14,335 nucleotides of DNA from Chlamydomonas sphaeroides (lineage: Eukaryota > Chlorophyta > Chlorophyceae > Chlamydomonadales > Chlamydomonadaceae), in assembly GCA_001662425.1 (NCBI GenBank), contig BDDC01001247.1, positions 5,182 through 19,516 of the forward strand, given 5' to 3'. A program made the translations under genes and the position numbers. Below the pieces are notes generated by a model. That model saw only the letters and a list, made by a program, of their open reading frames with translations, was not told where the DNA came from and did not search any database. Within the stretch, counting starts at the first letter, position 1. Each line of letters starts with the position of its first letter. Positions 10,401 through 14,335 of the stretch are shown piece after piece.

Positions 10401-13400
10401 GCACGGGGCTAACGGGGCGCGCGAGCCAGGCCAGGTAGGCGGGGAAGCCGGGGTGCAGTACATAGTGTGAGCAGTGTACGGCGAAGGTGTGATCCTCTTA
10501 CCGATGTCACGGTATGCGGCCGGGCAGGATGTCGTAAGGGGCGCGTTTGCCACCTCCCGGCAGAAACTGTCAACACCAGGACGGCGGGGCGAGGCCAAGC
10601 AACGTGAGCAGTTTCATTCGATAGAGCGCATACGTAGCCAGGCACACACACATACGGCGATTCTGCTCAATGCATCCCATCCATGCATGCTTACTCAGAC
10701 GTGCGCCGCATCAGACGAAGGCCGGCAGTGTCCTGGAAGGGCGAGCGGCGGGCAAGGTGTTCGTACGTACGGTACCGGTACTGAAGATTCTGCCACATCA
10801 ATCAGTAAATAAACATACATAGCCGCACACTGCCCCGCATTGCACTGCGATGTGCAGCCGCATGGCGGCCCCCGTATGCATTCGTACCAGGCACAAAATG
10901 TCCAGCCGACCATCATCTGCAATAAGCGGCCAGATTATGGTTGTACAATTGTGGGCGTGAGTGCGTTGATATGATTCGTCGTCATTTAGTACATGCATAT
11001 ATGTACGGCGGTATGCCTGCCAAACCATGACGAACGACCCGACCCGGTCCATCTCGCCCGTGCACTCACTGTCGCAATCAACGCGGAGCCTGCAGCGTTG
11101 TAGCACGCGGGCAATTAGGGCAGCAGCACGGGCATCTACATCAGCTGGCTATGCCAGCGCAGCATGCAAGGGCGCATATATATAAGCAGATAAGATAGAT
11201 CACTTAGCCGCTGGCCGATTGTATGTATGCGACTAGCGAGCTCTGCGTGTGTCTGCTCAGCATGTACGTATACATGTATGCTCACATGCGGGAGCCTGAG
11301 TGCGTACACCAGTTAGCGTCCGGCTTGCGGCAGCCCTCTGCGGTGGCGTGCAGTCAACATGGATTACGTCAAGAGCCCACAACAGGCAGGGCGGGAAAGG
11401 CGGGAGCGAGCGAGCAAGCTGTGCAGCCGGCCTTAGATAGCACAAAAGCCATGCCACATACATTGAGCGGCGCGCACAATATTCAAGAAACTACCCAGTT
11501 CACAAGGTCCTCACCAAAGACGCGGGGGCAGCTCGAAACAATGGCATTGGGCCACGAAGCGTCCTCTGCGCAGCAAGCAATAGCATGTACGGTCAGCGGC
11601 GGCAGGCAGTTGCCATTATACTATTGATCCCACCCATCCACTGCTGATGGCAATCGCATCCGTCCGTTTTGAACCGGCCGGTACGACACGCACAGCAGCA
11701 CGCACGATACGTGCACATGATACATACGATGCGGACCGTACGGCACTAACGGCACGCATGCATACATGCCTGCGCATGCCATAGATTGGCTTCGTTTGTT
11801 TTGTTAGGTGCCACATACAAGCAACGAGCATTGCACGCCGCGTGTGGTAATCTACACATCATGGCATACATGGCATACATATGTATGCCATGATGCATCT
11901 TGCTTACGGCAGCCCGCGCGAGAGAGCACGACCCCGCGTCCGTTGTTGTTGTCAATGCAGGTGAGGTCCGTCAGATTGTCTCCGTCGCAATCCTGGTGAG
12001 ACATGTTGGAGTTCGGGGAGGGCGGGAGGCATGCTAGGGTGCGCGGGTGGGGCGGACGCGCGCGTTGGGGCAGAAAGCCAGGACTATCGCTGGCCGCAAT
12101 CATGCATACATGCGTGTAAGCAGTCATGACAAGCGAGACGCTAGCAGCAGGGCATATCTAAAACAAGGGGCGGCACGTGCATCTTAGTTCGTCATGTTGC
12201 TCGTATTGCGTAAGGTGCCCCGACCTAGCTCAGGTCTGACCTGGCGGTCCATAATACTCCCTGAGGTCCGATGTTGGCGGGGGTGGACAGGGATGGGGTA
12301 GATAGGTGGGGATAAGATAGCCGGAGGGCGGGGAAACGGGCGGCAGCAGGATCCGCGTCGCTCGGTTACTAGGACGTTAGTTGGTGTGCGCGGACCAGCA
12401 ACTGCAGCATGGCTGGCTGCAGAACACATGTAGATGTACCGTCCAGCCACGGACCTGGGTGAGAGCACCAGGTGGCGTACGGGCGCTTGCAGCTCTGGAA
12501 CACGGCGCGGCAGGTCCTGTAGCAAATAATAAAGCGCGAGCGAGGTCGTCGGTGTAGTCGGTGGGAGGCAGCAGAGCCGCCTTAATCAGCTACCTGCTCG
12601 CTCATGCAAATTAGCATGTCAGCATAGCTTGTAGTGCTCGCTTGGCTGGCGCGCGTCATGCGGACCGACATGAGGGCTTGCCTGCTCGTGCCATCTACTG
12701 TTGTGCTGCACATATATATCGCTCGAGGTGGCGGGTCATCATGAGGGTGCTTGCCCTCCTCACCTGCTCATCCACCCGCCCTCTTAACACACGCTGGGGT
12801 AAAACCCAGCGCAGACATAATAAAGATTTATTTTTGCGGCATCGATTTATATACCGGCAGCAGTGTGCGAACGTGCGCAATTCCTCACCACTCCTGAGCA
12901 GAAGGCCAAACAGCAACACATCCCGCCGTGGACAGGACGGTGCCGCGGCCACCCCCAGAGTTCATGCACACCCAGTCCTGGAATTAAAGTTAAGGGGCAG
13001 CGCGGGAAAGGGTTGCCGGTTCCAGGATGGGGGGAGGACGTGCGTGGGGAGCGAGGCAGGCAGCAGGGGTAGCGGGAGCCAAGCACCTTGCTCATCAAGG
13101 ATAATTGTGCGTGAGGTTTGTACGCGCGCAGAGCTAGCTGTCGCGTGCACGCACGCATGCACGCGCATTGAACAATGATCACGAGGCACTACCAGTCATA
13201 CCGCCGGCCCTGACATTTGTACCCCGGCCGCCGCCTGAGGGCAGCTAGGGTAGCCAGGGCAGCGCGCTCACCCGCCTGCCATCTCCGTCGCAATCGTAGC
13301 GCCATCGCTCCCTTGGGTTGAGGGTATCGGCAGGGTACACGTGTGTCTTGTGCAACTCGAGCGATTGAGCGATTGAGGTAGCTAGGGGCATATGTGTATG

Positions 13401-14100
13401 CGTGCATGCATGTTGGTTTTGTTTGCGGCGGATGTGGGGAATGAACTGATGAAAAGAACTTACGCCCCGGCGTGGGTGCACCAGGTGATGGAGGGAAGTG
13501 GGCAGTCCCGCACTGCAGTCGTGGATAAGACACAAGCAAAGAACGTCATCCACCATGGGCGCCAAGGGCGGGACCCGCCGTCGATCGGATAGGTCAGGAC
13601 CTGCTATGCTGCTGCGTGCTTGCCTGCCTGCTGCCTGCTGCCATATCTCGGCGAATCGAGCAGTTGCACGTACGAGCGGCTGCCGCAGGACGTCGTCCTA
13701 AAAAAATTAATGCCGAGGAAACTCACGAGAGAGGGAGGCCTGCAGCTCGCGCCTGTCGGCATGGGCACTCACAATCTCGGTCGCTGCTGTGAGCAGGATA
13801 GCCAGCGCAAGAGGAGAGAGCTTGGATTACATGGGTTAGGTTGTAATCATGCATGCCTACGCTTGTGAAGCCTGCTTAATGCTGAATGCGAGCGAGGATG
13901 CGACAGCAAGCCTTCGCTAAGAATATTGCTTGATTTTGGCATGAAGTATCTCGCCTACCTGTGCCAACATCAATAGCATCTGCCAGCTCTGTCACCGAGT
14001 TGGCGTTCGCCAACGAAGAGAGTAGCACGAAGGTCGAAACCAGCACAAACATGCCGCCCGGTAGGCCGCCGGCGGCCTGTCGGACAGAGCGTGTCGTCAT
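7476..14100 (-). CDS. Secreted protein of five six-cysteine DxDxDGxxD repeat units (gene B)
   Basis: Exons in order of transcription: 14100-13959, linker exons inside 13786-13601 (see that entry), 13512-13464, 13311-13272, 12977-12889, 12516-12455, 12260-12241, 11992-11908, 11565-11515, 11337-11286, 11089-11070, 10916-10888, 10732-10695, 10566-10502, 10308-10267, 9808-9746, 9421-9323, 9124-9076, 8844-8805, 8253-8207, 7935-7897 and 7650-7476 (TAG). All phases match; the total is 448-468 residues depending on the linker. Seen: signal peptide, then five units with six cysteines each at constant spacing, a DxDxD[GN]xxD loop in every unit, and a cysteine-free, Arg/Pro-rich tail of about 50 residues. 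Known: DxDxDGxxD loops bind calcium in integrin/FG-GAP-type repeats and related folds. Inferred: a disulfide-stabilised, calcium-binding extracellular or cell-wall protein. The start at 14100 has an in-frame TGA two codons upstream; a second ATG at 14052 would remove the basic n-region. I do not recognise the family. Confidence 0.85.
8374..8378 (-). promoter_or_regulatory. Possible intronic TGTAA polyadenylation signal
   Basis: TGTAA on the minus strand (TTACA on plus), about 140 nt after the TGA of the candidate alternative terminal exon. It lies inside the large intron of the main gene B model, so it matters only if that shorter transcript exists. Confidence 0.3.
8518..8700 (-). other. Candidate alternative terminal exon of gene B
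   Basis: Inside the 8804-8254 intron, a TTTGTAG acceptor is followed by 60 codons, open in the phase left by exon 8844-8805, and a TGA at 8520-8518. It starts LCKRADCGGLGG, which would restore the C3-x9-C4 spacing (DCDGDGTLDWLC), then becomes Gly/Ala/Pro/Ser-rich. A minus-strand TGTAA lies about 140 nt past the stop. The main model skips it, because exon 8253-8207 gives a far better match to the other units. It is either an intronic-polyadenylation isoform or chance. Confidence 0.35.
9117..10303 (-). repeat. Gene B repeat unit 4
   Basis: It begins CPLPQTNWCTHTG, then AQRFRVDCDGDGHLDWACTD, GSGNRGTVLSSANC and ARVYPNAPMNSCPRVPSLFRPI. The 69 residues have cysteine gaps 7, 11, 9, 15 and 11. The loop is DCDGDGHLD. 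Much of the unit lies in two larger exons (9808-9746 and 9421-9323), so it shows the consensus most directly. Confidence 0.92.
9809..10266 (-). other. Probable GC-AG intron in gene B unit 4
   Basis: Exon 10308-10267 ends CACACAG followed by GCAAGC, and the next exon starts at 9808 after GGCTGCAG. Only this GC donor gives phase 1, which the 9808 exon requires; the nearby GT (GTGCTG) would break the frame. The join yields WCTHTGAQRFRVDC with the exact C2-x11-C3 gap. GC-AG introns are a known minor class with an AG/GCAAGT-like donor. Confidence 0.75.
10304..11332 (-). repeat. Gene B repeat unit 3 (most diverged)
   Basis: It begins CRKPDANWCTHSG, then SRMLRV, DCDNDGRLDILC, LDTAGLRLMRRTSDFC and REVANAPLTTSCPAAYRDIGG. 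The 68 residues have cysteine gaps 7, 11, 9, 15 and 11. The GxRGxVLS core of the other units is replaced by GLRLMRRTS, yet the C4-C5 gap of 15 is kept exactly. The loop is split by an intron inside the Asn codon (11070/10916), giving DCDNDGRLD. Confidence 0.85.
11333..12491 (-). repeat. Gene B repeat unit 2
   Basis: It begins CKRPYATWCSHPG, then SIMDRQ from a 20-nt exon (12260-12241), then DCDGDNLTDLTC, IDNNNGRGVVLSRAGC and QDASWPNAIVSSCPRVFEG. The 66 residues have cysteine gaps 7, 11, 9, 15 and 12. The loop is DCDGDNLTD, with Asn replacing the usual Gly, a swap tolerated in many calcium loops. Confidence 0.9.
11871..11890. repeat. Perfect 20-bp palindrome in a gene B intron
   Basis: TGGCATACAT is followed directly by its reverse complement ATGTATGCCA. 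Upstream, 11861-11870 repeats most of the left arm, so a longer stem (11858-11871 pairing with 11881-11894, loop of 9) is also possible. It starts about 15 nt inside the intron after exon 11992-11908. Confidence 0.8.
12492..13504 (-). repeat. Gene B repeat unit 1
   Basis: It begins CPLPSITWCTHAG, continues after splicing with AERWRYDCDGDGRR and DWVCMNSGGGRGTVLSTAGC, then VAVWPSAQEW and TCRAVFQS. The 65 residues span parts of four exons. Cysteine gaps are 7, 11, 9, 15 and 11. The calcium-type loop is DCDGDGRRD, with its last Asp supplied by the exon at 12977, so the loop is complete only after splicing. Confidence 0.9.
13601..13786 (-). other. Linker micro-exons of gene B, three alternative models
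   Basis: Exon 1 ends in phase 1 and the unit 1 exon (13512) must be entered in phase 1. Two tiny candidates have AG acceptors and perfect GTGAGT donors: 13786-13773 (14 nt) and 13739-13727 (about 13 nt). A third exon starts at 13697 after a T-rich TTTTTTTAG. Phase-compatible chains: 14 nt plus 13697-13601 (donor GTCCTG); 13 nt plus 13697-13624 (GC donor GCAAGC); or both micro-exons plus 13697-13674 (donor GTACGT). The last uses only good GT donors; the second has the best GC3 and adds a cysteine. The sequence alone cannot decide. Confidence 0.45.
13959..14100 (-). other. First exon of gene B with signal peptide
   Basis: The exon codes for 47 residues and one extra base. A basic n-region (MTTRSVRQAAGGLPGG) precedes the hydrophobic core MFVLVSTFVLLSSLANA, then NSVTELADAIDVGT. 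ANA before NS is a good signal peptidase site, at about residue 33. The donor is GCACAG/GTAGGC. An in-frame TGA two codons before the ATG fixes this as the earliest start in frame. The protein should enter the secretory pathway. Confidence 0.85.
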
Positions 14101-14267
14101 GATTCAGGTTGAACACATAGACCTGTGCGCAACGCTTTATGGCACACCACTTCTGCATGGGCGAATTGTACGGCGGCAGCAGACTTGCAAACAAGCGAAC
14201 GAAGGGCGTGCGTTCGTACGTGACACATTCTGGCCCGGCGGAGCACGTAGGCAGAGGCATTGCTCTC

Positions 14268-14270
<3 letters not shown>
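14101..14270 (-). promoter_or_regulatory. Leader or promoter region of gene B
   Basis: This is upstream of the ATG at 14100. An out-of-frame ATG at 14260 opens a frame that overlaps the main start and stops near 13970; if transcription starts upstream of it, it would be an overlapping upstream ORF. I see no convincing TATA box. A CCATAAAG about 35-45 nt before the ATG is too close to be one unless the leader is very short. Confidence 0.35.

Positions 14271-14335
<65 letters not shown>
14271..14335. repeat. CTG/CAG triplet microsatellite, runs off the window
   Basis: An uninterrupted GCT-phase repeat of 65 nt (over 21 copies) reaches the window end, so its full length is unknown. On the gene B strand it reads CAG. 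It lies about 170 bp before the gene B start and could be leader, promoter or part of a neighbouring gene. In frame with the ATG at 14260 it would code poly-Ala. Confidence 0.95.

Noticed and set aside
8805..13311. DCDGDG motifs as canonical EF-hands
   Set aside because: The flanking helices of an EF-hand are missing; the loops sit between cysteines, Trp and Gly-rich strands. A calcium loop is plausible, an EF-hand is not.

Overview
The window looks like nuclear DNA of a green alga, most likely a volvocine relative of Chlamydomonas or Volvox. The exons are GC-rich. There are many short introns, with donors such as GTGAGT, GTGCGG and GTAAGC and acceptors such as CTGCAG or CCGCAG. TGTAA, the volvocine polyadenylation signal, lies downstream of both genes. 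A CTG triplet tract runs off the right edge. I see no bacterial gene layout, CRISPR array, tRNA or rRNA. The species cannot be named from this sequence.

Two convergent, multi-exon genes fill the window. Gene A (plus strand, 122-6303, 5' end outside the window) has 15 exons here, all phase-compatible, coding for 1296 residues and a stop. It encodes a large intracellular-type protein: a Pro/Ala/Arg-rich N-terminal part, ankyrin repeats interrupted by an Ala/Pro-rich insert, three IQ (calmodulin-binding) motifs about 60 residues apart, and a Gly-rich tail with a strongly acidic block. Its 3' UTR runs to a TGTAA at 6688-6692.

Gene B (minus strand, start 14100, stop 7476) is the most interesting content. 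It encodes a secreted protein of about 450-470 residues. After a signal peptide and a short linker come five tandem units of about 65-70 residues. Every unit has six cysteines in almost invariant spacing, C-x(6-7)-C-x(10-11)-C-x9-C-x15-C-x(11-12)-C, around a DxDxD[GN]xxD loop that resembles a calcium-binding loop. Each unit is split over three to six mini-exons (20-175 nt) and takes 1.0-1.5 kb of genomic DNA. The cysteine spacing reappears only after splicing, which is strong internal evidence for the exon joins. I do not recognise the family and give no gene symbol. The exons between the signal-peptide exon and unit 1 remain ambiguous: three models fit.

The two genes run tail to tail, with their TGTAA signals about 170 bp apart. 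Nothing in the sequence ties their functions together: one looks cytoplasmic or cytoskeletal and calmodulin-linked, the other extracellular. A GC-rich stretch in the long intron of gene B (8518-8700), followed by its own TGTAA at 8374-8378, could be an alternative last exon. The right edge (14101-14335) holds the leader or promoter side of gene B and the triplet repeat.
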